From: Eubacteriales Family XIII. Incertae Sedis bacterium
Lineage (GTDB): Bacteria > Bacillota > Clostridia > Peptostreptococcales > Anaerovoracaceae
Length of the DNA stretch: 6,068 nucleotides
Assembly (NCBI GenBank): GCA_031278255.1
Contig: JAITKU010000008.1
Coordinates: forward strand, 1 to 6,068
Direction of reading: 5' to 3'
How positions within the stretch are numbered: the first letter of the stretch is position 1; each line of letters opens with the position of its first letter. Positions 1 to 5,877 of this stretch are shown here, one piece after another. The translations under genes were made by a program, and so were the position numbers. Under the pieces are notes generated by a model. The model searched no databases. It saw nothing but the letters and a program-made list of their open reading frames with translations, and was not told the origin of the DNA.

Positions 1-93
1 CCGCGCCGAGCCGCCGGGCATGGGCGTCAGGAAGTAGCCGACCAGCACGATCGGCAAAAAATAATAGAGAAAGGTCACGCTTGAAAAAAGCAT
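1..93 (-). CDS. MBOAT-family membrane O-acyltransferase, N-terminal fragment
   Basis: Only the first 31 codons are inside the window; the gene continues past position 1. The protein begins MLFSSVTFLYYFLPIVL and goes on through a hydrophobic stretch (about residues 6-23) to TPMPGG. This opening (M-[LV]-F-S-S-x-x-F-L-x-Y-F-L-P) is characteristic of AlgI/DltB-type MBOAT proteins, polytopic membrane enzymes that O-acylate extracellular polysaccharides or cell-wall polymers. The catalytic histidine region lies outside the window, so the substrate cannot be judged. The ATG at 93-91 is preceded by a GGAGGA at 110-105 with a rather long 11-nt spacer. A good promoter lies upstream at 203-174. The gene is separated from the neighbouring operon by a terminator and is probably unrelated to it in function. 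It likely belongs to the chromosomal flank of the accessory cassette. Confidence 0.72.
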   Translation of the reverse strand, partial: MLFSSVTFLYYFLPIVLVGYFLTPMPGGSAR

Positions 94-173
94 GGGTCCG
101 CAGGTCCTCCGTTCCGGGAAACCGCGCCCGCGCCCGCAAAAACCCGCCGCGCCGCGCAGATCGTCCGCCTGTG

Positions 174-203
174 ATTCTATCATAAAAGACATGACCTTGG
201 CAA
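174..203 (-). promoter_or_regulatory. Sigma-A-type promoter for the MBOAT gene
   Basis: On the minus strand, TTGCCA (203-198) and TAGAAT (179-174) are separated by 18 nt. Each hexamer matches the consensus at 5 of 6 positions. Transcription would start near 167, giving a GC-rich leader of about 74 nt before the ATG at 93. The site lies downstream of the terminator at 294-345, so the MBOAT gene appears to have its own promoter rather than relying on read-through. The rest of 94-293 shows no gene I can support. Confidence 0.55.
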
Positions 204-293
204 CAGATTTTCACTTCCCGGCGCTTTCTTGCCTCTTGTTTTCGGCCGTTCGTTTTTTGTCGCATCCGCTCTTTGAAATCCGGTCGCCGGCTT

Positions 294-345
294 AAAAAGA
301 GGGACTGTCCCTTTCTGATTTTCTTCAGTCAAAGACAGCCCCTTT
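294..345 (-). terminator. Intrinsic terminator of the three-gene minus-strand operon
   Basis: Read on the minus strand, GGGGCTGTC (342-334) pairs with GACAGTCCC (309-301). The stem extends outward by A-T pairs and is followed by TCTTTTT (300-294). The single non-Watson-Crick position (plus-strand 304 against 339) is a G:U wobble in minus-strand RNA but an A-C mismatch in plus-strand RNA. The hairpin is therefore asymmetric and favours the minus strand. The loop is 24 nt, longer than usual. It begins about 14 nt after the stop codon of the 400-residue ATPase gene. Confidence 0.7.
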
Positions 346-359
346 CTTCACAAGAACGG

Positions 360-1562
360 TCAGACAAAGGCGTCCAGAGAGGACCCTTCCTCTTCCTCAA
401 ACGTAATTTCCCTCGGCGTGTTGACGCGGATATCGCCCACCTCCCCGTATTGGTACAATTGATCGAGCATTTCCACAACCGCGCGGATGCGCGTCCGCAA
501 CAGGTAGCCGTGTTTTTCGGCGACGGAAAGCAACGCTTCGGGGTCCAAATCGGTCGCCCGGCCGTAGGCCTTCCCGTGGTATTGGCATATCTTCTGCAAT
601 ACCTCCAGGCTTTCTTTCCTGTTGAGCGGAAGCAGTTGCGTCGCCGAAGCGATTTCCGTCAGCATCGCGTCTATCGCCGCCCTGTCCTCGGGAGACAGCA
701 GAAGCGCGGCGTCCAGATTGGCGTGTTCCTGCTTCGCTTCAATGACATCCGGCGCGTAGGAAGCGTTGAACGCGAATATACAGTAGGTCGCTTCCGCGCG
801 CGCGGGCCTGAGCAGGTCGTGCATATTGACGTAGGCTTTCTGCCGCGCCTTTTTCCCGAGGCGTCCGATCAACTCGGCCTCGTCGAACAGAAGCACCCAG
901 CCCTTGTATCCGAGCGACAAGAACAAGTGCGACAGGAACGCAAAATAGTCCTGTATATGGCGCGACTTGGCAAAGGCGACGTTAAAGACCGCGGATTCGC
1001 CGTATATGCGACGATATATCTGCCTTATCGTGGCGTTGGCCATGAAATTCCCCTCGATATCGCCCGGCAGCAGATATTTTTCCTCGTCGTCCTGCGTGCC
1101 CAAATAGGATTTCAACACGTAGTACAGCTTGTTGCATGTCAGCTTGGTGAGACAGTATTCCAACAAGGGCGCGACGATGGGATTCCCGGCGGAAAGTTGC
1201 TCAAAGGCGGCGGATATGCCGGGCCGGAGCCGGTCCGGCAGATAGGTCCCCTGCAATATCTTGGGATACAGCAGATGCAGGCTCGACAGGGGGCTTTCCT
1301 TGCTCAAGGTGAGCGTACTGACCACCATATTCCGCTCCCGCGCCATGTTGAAAACGGTGTTCAGCAGGTGGGTTTTCCCCTCGCCGTATTTCCCTGAGAT
1401 GATCCGTCCGCCTGAACAGCGGTTCTCCTCCAGGGCCTCCAGCGCATCCTCGATCTCACGCATGAGCTTGGGGCGGGCGGAAGAAAAGCAATAACTCACC
1501 TCGCGGGACGGTATCCCCGAGCGCAGCGCCTCTATGATCCGTCCGGATTGATAATCGTACAT
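360..1562 (-). CDS. DUF2791 / BREX ATP-binding (BrxD-like) P-loop ATPase
   Basis: The 400-residue product is a predicted cytoplasmic AAA-like ATPase. It opens with IIEALRSGIPSREV (residues 9-22), a motif typical of BREX ATP-binding proteins. Walker A is GKYGEGKTH (57-65) and a strong Walker B is VLLFDEAE (223-230), preceded by LGYKGW as in that family. An AFNASY segment (about 264-269) may be a sensor strand. Length is close to a stand-alone BrxD and far shorter than BrxC. The ATG at 1562 has AAAGGAGG (1580-1573) about 10 nt upstream. This is the last gene of a minus-strand operon, 29 nt after the preceding ATPase gene and followed by a terminator. Known family members act in phage defence together with helicases, matching the divergent helicase here. 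The protein's own role, and whether it pairs with its neighbour, is inference. Confidence 0.8.
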   Translation of the reverse strand: MYDYQSGRIIEALRSGIPSREVSYCFSSARPKLMREIEDALEALEENRCSGGRIISGKYGEGKTHLLNTVFNMARERNMVVSTLTLSKESPLSSLHLLYPKILQGTYLPDRLRPGISAAFEQLSAGNPIVAPLLEYCLTKLTCNKLYYVLKSYLGTQDDEEKYLLPGDIEGNFMANATIRQIYRRIYGESAVFNVAFAKSRHIQDYFAFLSHLFLSLGYKGWVLLFDEAELIGRLGKKARQKAYVNMHDLLRPARAEATYCIFAFNASYAPDVIEAKQEHANLDAALLLSPEDRAAIDAMLTEIASATQLLPLNRKESLEVLQKICQYHGKAYGRATDLDPEALLSVAEKHGYLLRTRIRAVVEMLDQLYQYGEVGDIRVNTPREITFEEEEGSSLDAFV

Positions 1563-1591
1563 CGGACGTTTTCCTCCTTTACGGCAAAGTC

Positions 1592-2644
1592 TTATACGCT
1601 TGCCGTTTCATGCACGGTTTTGTTCAGGTCGATGATATCGGAAAAACGATTGAAGCGCCGGCTTTCGATTTCGTTTTGAATGCGCATCCAAAGCGCTTGA
1701 TACGACTTCAATCCGGCCGCCTCATCCTCCATCAGGCACCTGTCGAACGCGAATACAAACATGACATGGCTGAGCGTGTCTATCTCATCGATCAGTTCCC
1801 TTATGCTTTCATACGTGTCCTCGCGCCGCATCTTCGTATAGCGTATCTCCTCCAGAGAACTCCTTTCGATCAGGATATCCAAATCGTCCACGCCGACCGC
1901 CAAACCGGTATAACCCGCCAGACGCAACACCTCGACCAGGGAACGCAGCATGTGCCGCGCATTGTGCTTGGCGATCTTGAACGGAGACAAGCCCAGTTTG
2001 CGCAAGGTCGGCAGACGGACGCTCTTATCGCCGTCCAGCCATGCGAGCAGCAAATCCCGCGAGGCCGGCTCGAGTACCGGATGCCCCAGAATACCGCCCG
2101 TCAACAGAGCGGCGCAGACGGCGAAGTTCTTGTCGATGCGCGGATTTTTGAAAAACATGTCGCTAAGCTGCGCGCGCAGTTCCAAACGCGTAACCGGATC
2201 AAAGCGCCCTTCGCGCATCAGATAATCCGCGAAATTCATATCCTGCGGAATATCCTCAAAGCGACAGCCCATCTGCGTGACGACGCGCTGCGCGCAGGAT
2301 TGCAGACAATCCCGCAGGTTCACCGCGCGCAGAATCGCAACGTATATTTCCTTGAAATCGTGCAACCACACGCTTTTGGCGGACAGATACGCGATCTTAA
2401 AACGCCGTTTCTCCGCCTCGGACAAGAACAGCCGCAAACAACGGCTTTTGCCGCTGCCCGAACCGCCCGTAATGAATTTGATCTTGCTTCCGCCCGGCGC
2501 AATATATGCGTCCAGATAGTATTCCCGCCAGAAATCGACGATCATCTGCGGCTCCAAGAGTTTTTGGTCGAAAGCGGCCTCCTTTTCCGTTTCGGTCGAA
2601 GCGCGCTCATTCCACTCATTTTGATTGACGACACCAAAAACCAT
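1592..2644 (-). CDS. Second DUF2791-like P-loop ATPase
   Basis: The 350-residue product carries Walker A GGSGSGKS (60-67) after the strand KIKFIT, and Walker B LAVGVDDLD (248-256) following LAGYTG. The block EDTYESIRELIDEID followed by HVMFVFAFDRCL, and a late KSYQALWMRI segment, match the layout of DUF2791 / BREX ATP-binding proteins. The residue after the Walker B Asp253 is Asp254 instead of the usual Glu, so hydrolysis may be slow or lost; binding should still be possible. The start chosen is the ATG at 2644, which has AGGAGGA (2657-2651) 6 nt upstream. An upstream in-frame ATG at 2689 would add 15 residues but lacks a comparable site. A 93-nt gap separates it from the 261-residue gene upstream. 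It is clearly different from the 400-residue ATPase, suggesting an ancient paralogous pair working together rather than a recent duplication. Confidence 0.75.
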   Translation of the reverse strand: MVFGVVNQNEWNERASTETEKEAAFDQKLLEPQMIVDFWREYYLDAYIAPGGSKIKFITGGSGSGKSRCLRLFLSEAEKRRFKIAYLSAKSVWLHDFKEIYVAILRAVNLRDCLQSCAQRVVTQMGCRFEDIPQDMNFADYLMREGRFDPVTRLELRAQLSDMFFKNPRIDKNFAVCAALLTGGILGHPVLEPASRDLLLAWLDGDKSVRLPTLRKLGLSPFKIAKHNARHMLRSLVEVLRLAGYTGLAVGVDDLDILIERSSLEEIRYTKMRREDTYESIRELIDEIDTLSHVMFVFAFDRCLMEDEAAGLKSYQALWMRIQNEIESRRFNRFSDIIDLNKTVHETASV

Positions 2645-2737
2645 TGTCGATCCTCCTGTGTTTTGACGGAAAGGGCGGCAGGATTGCATCCGCTGTCCGC
2701 GAAACGAAACATCTTTGCGGTCTTGCCGCGGGGCGGG

Positions 2738-3523
2738 CTATTCCTCGCCGAAGAAACGAATCGTCACCAAAAACTGTTCATTGCCGGCCGCGTCCACGAT
2801 GCGAATCGCCTTGCTGTTGTTTCGGCTCGGGCCGAACTGGAACCTGCGCCCGTCGCCCGACTCGTCGGAATCCGCGGCATACAGGCGCGCCAAATCCAAG
2901 GCGTAACTCTGCATGTCATACTCCTTCCTGAAGCGGCCCATCGGCGTCAAGAACTTATAGATCGTCGTCAGATACACATCGACCCCGTGTACCGGTTTCT
3001 TGCCCTTTGCCCCCACCAAAACGGCGATATCATAGGCCGCCGCCAACTCCGCCGCATATTTCGCCGGATTGAACGGGGCGGACAAGAGTTTGTCGCGTTC
3101 CTTTTCGAGCAGGTCCACGATGGCGCGCGGGCGCAGACCGGCGGCCTTGCGCTTATTGATCAGCAATTCCTCGTTTTGCGGATCGATCTTCAAGCGGTAA
3201 GGGAATACCTCGTATGTATTGTCCTCTCCCTTGATATCGATTTGCCGTTCTTTGCAAAATTCCACCAGCTGTCGCGCAAAATCCCCCGATTCAAGGTAGG
3301 CGCGCATATCGGCGGATTCGATCTTTTCCGCAACGGCCGCCGTACTGCGGTCGCAATCGGCGACGATCGCGCGCGCGGCGGGAAGCTCGCGTGCGGCGGC
3401 TTTCAGGTCCCCTTTTTCCATGCCTTTGTTGATGCGCTTGAGCAGACGCTGCTGCGTGGCGATCTGTTCCCTCAACCGTTCCGCAATCTCCGTGTATTCT
3501 TTGAAAAAATCCTCATAATTCAT
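2738..3523 (-). CDS. Unrecognised 261-residue protein with helical N-terminus, first gene of the ATPase operon
   Basis: I do not recognise the family. Residues 1 to about 75 are rich in charged residues and alanine with heptad-like spacing, consistent with a coiled coil or helical bundle. A middle region (about 85-190) contains a mixed helix-strand pattern. The C-terminus has short strands around RFQFGPSRNNSKAIRIVD and ends FLVTIRFFGEE. No signal peptide, membrane segment, cysteine cluster or evident nuclease or methylase motif is visible. The start is the ATG at 3523, with AAGGAG (3535-3530) 6 nt upstream; a longer start at 3544 lacks such a site. It is promoter-proximal in an operon with two BREX-like ATPases, so a structural or adaptor role in their complex is a reasonable guess. 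A TerB-like or other small partner described near such ATPases cannot be excluded from sequence alone. Confidence 0.7.
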   Translation of the reverse strand: MNYEDFFKEYTEIAERLREQIATQQRLLKRINKGMEKGDLKAAARELPAARAIVADCDRSTAAVAEKIESADMRAYLESGDFARQLVEFCKERQIDIKGEDNTYEVFPYRLKIDPQNEELLINKRKAAGLRPRAIVDLLEKERDKLLSAPFNPAKYAAELAAAYDIAVLVGAKGKKPVHGVDVYLTTIYKFLTPMGRFRKEYDMQSYALDLARLYAADSDESGDGRRFQFGPSRNNSKAIRIVDAAGNEQFLVTIRFFGEE

Positions 3524-3533
3524 TAAAAACTCC

Positions 3534-3562
3534 TTTTTTCGCAAGCTGTCTGCCGGTATAAT
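3534..3562 (+). promoter_or_regulatory. Possible promoter of the helicase gene
   Basis: A perfect TATAAT lies at 3557-3562 on the plus strand. The -35 position at 17 nt spacing is only a T-run (3534-3539), so it is weak and would probably need an activator. The predicted start near 3569 leaves a leader of about 115 nt to the ATG at 3684. No better plus-strand promoter was found closer to the gene. Confidence 0.3.
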
Positions 3563-3569
3563 TCGCTTA

Positions 3570-3591
3570 GGGAACGTATCCGCTCGTTCCC
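3570..3591. promoter_or_regulatory. Inverted repeat, candidate operator between the divergent starts
   Basis: GGGAACG (3570-3576) and CGTTCCC (3585-3591) are perfect 7-bp arms with an 8-nt spacer. The element spans exactly the interval between the two predicted divergent transcription starts (about 3569 rightward, about 3591 leftward). It has the size and symmetry of a dimeric HTH repressor site. It is not a Gram-positive LexA box, because the GAAC and GTTC halves are 10 nt apart instead of 4. Confidence 0.45.
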
Positions 3592-3597
3592 GTTAAC

Positions 3598-3626
3598 AGT
3601 TTAACTTGCTTGCCGTTAATTGTCAA
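3598..3626 (-). promoter_or_regulatory. Sigma-A-type promoter of the three-gene operon
   Basis: On the minus strand a perfect TTGACA (3626-3621) is followed after 17 nt by TAAACT (3603-3598), which matches TATAAT at 4 of 6. Transcription would start near 3591, leaving a leader of about 68 nt before the ATG at 3523. The -35 box overlaps the left arm of the inverted repeat 3618-3642. The predicted start falls at the edge of the inverted repeat 3570-3591. Both placements suit repression. Confidence 0.6.
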
Positions 3627-3642
3627 TTGTTTTGCGACAATT
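3618..3642. promoter_or_regulatory. Second inverted repeat, overlapping the operon -35 box
   Basis: AATTGTC (3618-3624) and GACAATT (3636-3642) are perfect 7-bp arms with an 11-nt spacer. The left arm overlaps the TTGACA -35 box of the minus-strand promoter, so a bound protein could block that promoter. The element would also lie within the helicase leader if that transcript starts near 3569. The sequence differs from the repeat at 3570-3591, so one protein need not bind both. Confidence 0.35.
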
Positions 3643-3683
3643 CCTTCTTTGAAACCATGCGGTCCGTAACGCAAGGAGCAGCG

Positions 3684-5264
3684 ATGCAAAAAAACCCGCC
3701 CGATTCGCAATATTTTCCACAGCTGTATCCCTGGCAGGAGGTCTGCCTTTCGCGATGGTTTGAAAACGGATGCAGGGGAATCGCCGGCGTGGCGACCGGG
3801 GCGGGGAAAACCCTGCTGGCGCTGGCCGCGATCCGGCGCTTGACCGCGCGTCGGCCCGCCGAAGCGATCAAGATTAAGATCATCGTTCCCAAGGTGTTCC
3901 TCGCCGCGCAATGGCGCGCCGATATCCTGCGCTTTCTCGGCGTTTCCCGCAGGGACATCGGCCTTTTTTACGGCGCGATCAAAGAGGACAACGGGAAACC
4001 CTTTATGATCTACGTCCTCAACACGGCGCGCCTTTGCGTAGCGCGGCACATTCTGAAAGACGCCGCAGACGGCTTCTCCGTGCTGCTCATATGCGACGAA
4101 TGTCACCGGTTCGGCGGCGCGGAAAACGCGCACGTATTCGATTTTCTTCCGCATATCCCGCGGGAACGCTACTTTGCCCTCGGCCTGTCGGCCACCCCGG
4201 AGGGGGAGAATTACCGGGAGACGATTGTCCCCGCCCTCGGAAAAGAGATCTATCGATACGATCTGTCCGACGCGGCGCGCGATCGAATCGTCGCGGACTG
4301 CGTGTTCTTTCACGTTGCGGTGAATTTCACGCCCGATGAGAGACGGGATTACGACGAATTCACCGATAAGATCACCGCGTTCACGCGCAAGCTGCTGCGA
4401 ATCTGCCCCTCCCTGCGAGACACGCCGCACAGGATGTTTTTCCAAAAATTGCTGCGCATTCAGGCGCACGAGGGGGCGGCGGGCGAAACGGCGCGGCGGC
4501 TGTCGTTGCTTTTCCTGCGGCGCAAGGAGATCGCGCACAGGGCGCGGATGCGGATCGATTGCGGTACGGAGATCGTAAAGCGCTTGATGCCAGACCATCG
4601 GACGATCCTGTTTACGGAACGGATCGAAACGGCGGACAGCCTGTTCGGCCTCCTGCACGAGGCTTTCCCGGGCCGGATCGCCCGGTATCACAGCCATATG
4701 GGCGCGGAGGAAAAGACGCGCGCGCTCAATCGGTACAAGGAGGGGGAAAGCCGGGTGATCGTATGCTGTCACGCCTTGGATGAGGGCCTGAATGTGCCTG
4801 AAACGGACGCGGGCATCATCTTGTCGGTGGGCAGCGGTCTGCGGCAGCGCATCCAGCGCATCGGTCGCGTCCTGCGGCGCGGGAACGCGGAACAGCCGAA
4901 GAAAATCTATTATCTGTACATCGCAAACAGCGCCGAAGCCACGGAACTTCTGCCCTCGGAAGATTCCGGCGCCGGCGTGAACGCGGGTCCCTACGAACTC
5001 GCGTGGAGCGAGGAAGGCGAATTGCGGCCGGATCCCGCGTACCAAGCCGCGGCGGAACGGGTGACGGCGCATCTGATCCGCTCCGGCGCTTCGGAACCGC
5101 ATCTGCGCAACGCGAGGACACATCTGAACAGAGGCGTCGTCCGCACGGATTTTCTGCTCTCCGAATTCCGCTGCCTCGAACGGATCAAGCAGGCGCACCC
5201 TTATGAAAAGGACTATCTGATCGTCATGCTGCTCATGGCACGGGCCCGCGCGGGCTTGCTCTGA
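3684..5264 (+). CDS. Superfamily 2 DExH helicase / translocase (XPB/ResIII-like)
   Basis: The 526-residue product has a full SF2 motif set: an aromatic/Q-like entry YPWQE (15-19), motif I ATGAGKT (37-43), motif Ia IIVPKVFLAAQW (66-77), motif II DECH (138-141), motif III SATP (169-172), motif IV region TILFTE (307-312), motif V ALDEGLNVP (364-372) and motif VI QRIGRVLR (391-398). It should be an ATP-driven DNA or RNA helicase or translocase. The last roughly 100 residues are a helical extension with no nuclease motif I can see. The ATG at 3684 is chosen because AAGGAG (3673-3678) sits 5 nt upstream; ATG 3657 and TTG 3606 in the same frame lack such sites. It is shorter than Lhr-like BREX helicases (BrxHI), so it is a different helicase type. 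It is transcribed divergently from the two BREX-like ATPases, suggesting a shared DNA-targeting function. Confidence 0.88.
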   Translation: MQKNPPDSQYFPQLYPWQEVCLSRWFENGCRGIAGVATGAGKTLLALAAIRRLTARRPAEAIKIKIIVPKVFLAAQWRADILRFLGVSRRDIGLFYGAIKEDNGKPFMIYVLNTARLCVARHILKDAADGFSVLLICDECHRFGGAENAHVFDFLPHIPRERYFALGLSATPEGENYRETIVPALGKEIYRYDLSDAARDRIVADCVFFHVAVNFTPDERRDYDEFTDKITAFTRKLLRICPSLRDTPHRMFFQKLLRIQAHEGAAGETARRLSLLFLRRKEIAHRARMRIDCGTEIVKRLMPDHRTILFTERIETADSLFGLLHEAFPGRIARYHSHMGAEEKTRALNRYKEGESRVIVCCHALDEGLNVPETDAGIILSVGSGLRQRIQRIGRVLRRGNAEQPKKIYYLYIANSAEATELLPSEDSGAGVNAGPYELAWSEEGELRPDPAYQAAAERVTAHLIRSGASEPHLRNARTHLNRGVVRTDFLLSEFRCLERIKQAHPYEKDYLIVMLLMARARAGLL

Positions 5265-5326
5265 CGGGGATTTCAGCCCGTTTCCGCACGGCCCGCGATG
5301 TTTACGAAGCCGGAGACACTGCCCGG

Positions 5327-5443
5327 ATGCGCGAGATCACCGAAAAAGTGTCTTGCCATGTTTCAATTTTAGGCGGAGCCAAAATTGAAACATCAAAAAT
5401 ACAAGGACATCCTCTCGTAAAGTTGGTAAAAGGGAAGCAGTGA
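5327..5443 (+). other. Short open frame, possible C-terminal remnant of a gene
   Basis: A frame that is open from 5207 and has an ATG at 5327 reads into a plausible tail: MREITEKVSCHVSILGG, then a lysine-rich end VKLVKGKQ and TGA at 5441-5443. No convincing ribosome binding site precedes the ATG. I recognise no family. Part of the frame is built from the perfect inverted repeat at 5358-5393, which weakens the case for coding. It could be the tail of a gene truncated when the cassette or the IS inserted, or chance. Confidence 0.2.
5358..5393. repeat. 36-bp perfect-armed palindrome between helicase and IS remnant
   Basis: ATGTTTCAATTTT (5358-5370) and AAAATTGAAACAT (5381-5393) are perfect 13-bp inverted arms. 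The 10-nt centre AGGCGGAGCC contains a further GGC/GCC pairing. It begins 94 nt after the helicase stop codon. Neither strand shows a U-run after the stem, so it is not a standard intrinsic terminator, although it could still protect the 3' end of the helicase mRNA. A transposon-end or MITE-like origin is an alternative, as it lies just upstream of the transposase fragment. Confidence 0.6.
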
Positions 5444-5491
5444 GTCAAACATCCGCTAAACAAACGAAAGGAGTTTCCTCATGTTTGATTC
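5442..5491 (+). promoter_or_regulatory. Stem-loop covering the transposase start codon
   Basis: GAGTCAAACAT (5442-5452) is complementary over 11 positions, one of them a G:U pair, to ATGTTTGATTC (5481-5491). The second arm contains the ATG start codon of the transposase fragment, and the AAAGGAG ribosome binding site (5467-5473) lies in the 28-nt loop. In mRNA this would hide the start codon. Translational damping by start-region hairpins is known for several insertion sequences. Confidence 0.4.
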
Positions 5492-5735
5492 TACCATGGA
5501 TGTCTGCCAAATGAAACAGGAAATTTTGACCTTCTGCAATAAACTTTCCATAAACCGTAAACTTTCGGCTCGTCTCGGGAGAGTAAAGACCAAGTTCCTT
5601 TCGGACATGATTTACGGCATGATCGCAACGGGGAGCGTTATCCTGTCGGATATCGCCGATTCGTTAAGAGAACCGATCCAAAAGAAAAACACCTTGGAAA
5701 GACTGCCACGCGGACTCAAAAACCGTACAAGAACG
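5481..5735 (+). pseudogene. IS4-like transposase, 5' fragment (truncated or frameshifted)
   Basis: The frame starts at ATG 5481 with AAAGGAG (5467-5473) 7 nt upstream. Residues about 30-80 read KFLSDMIYGMIATGSVILSD and then TLERLPRGL. This resembles the N-terminal region of IS4-family-like DDE transposases of clostridia, which have a similar D-M-x-x-G-I/M-x-x-x-G-S block followed by RLSR-x-L. Intact relatives are several hundred residues long with DDE catalytic residues; here recognisable sequence ends after about 80 codons. The frame then runs on to 5987 as unrelated sequence overlapping the XRE gene. A one-base shift near 5713 gives TVQERNYLRRIV, which looks more like the expected continuation, so a frameshift followed by a deletion is possible. 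No right-hand IS end was found. The end coordinate is approximate. Confidence 0.55.
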
Positions 5736-5849
5736 GAATTATTTAAGGCGCATTGTCGCGCGTTCGCGGCGGGCCGTTTTCTTCGCAACTTGCTTTTTTG
5801 GCAAGAACAATACCGATGTCGGGAATCGCTCTCCGCGCGCTCCTCCGCT

Positions 5850-5858
5850 TGTTATAAT
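5850..5858 (+). promoter_or_regulatory. Extended -10 promoter of the XRE regulator gene
   Basis: TGTTATAAT at 5850-5858 is a perfect extended -10 element (TG-n-TATAAT). No good -35 box is seen 16-18 nt upstream, as is usual for extended -10 promoters. Transcription would start near 5863-5866, right at the GGAGG ribosome binding site, so the leader would be only about 13-15 nt. Confidence 0.45.
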
Positions 5859-5877
5859 GGTAACGGAGGATGTAAAT

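Noticed and set aside
92..295. 67-codon plus-strand open frame in the MBOAT-operon gap
   Set aside because: No ribosome binding site and low-complexity proline/arginine-rich product. The same stretch is better explained by the MBOAT promoter and leader on the minus strand.
273..1397. 374-codon plus-strand open frame antisense to the 400-residue ATPase gene
   Set aside because: It overlaps the terminator and the ATPase coding sequence, whose Walker A and B motifs are clear on the minus strand.
1610..3526. 638-codon plus-strand open frame antisense to the 261-residue gene and the upstream ATPase gene
   Set aside because: It is the mirror of two well-supported minus-strand genes and the gap between them, has no ribosome binding site, and its protein is rich in R, Q, H and L with no domain, typical of a GC-rich antisense shadow.
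3570..3591. LexA (SOS) box
   Set aside because: The Gram-positive SOS box is GAAC-N4-GTTC. Here the halves are 10 nt apart.
3567..5198. 543-codon minus-strand open frame antisense to the helicase gene
   Set aside because: The plus strand here encodes a helicase with every SF2 motif. The antisense product has shadow-like composition and no recognisable domain.
5358..5393. Intrinsic terminator of the helicase gene
   Set aside because: A strong stem is present but no U-run follows it on either strand, and the stem outside the small centre is mostly A-T. Recorded as a repeat.
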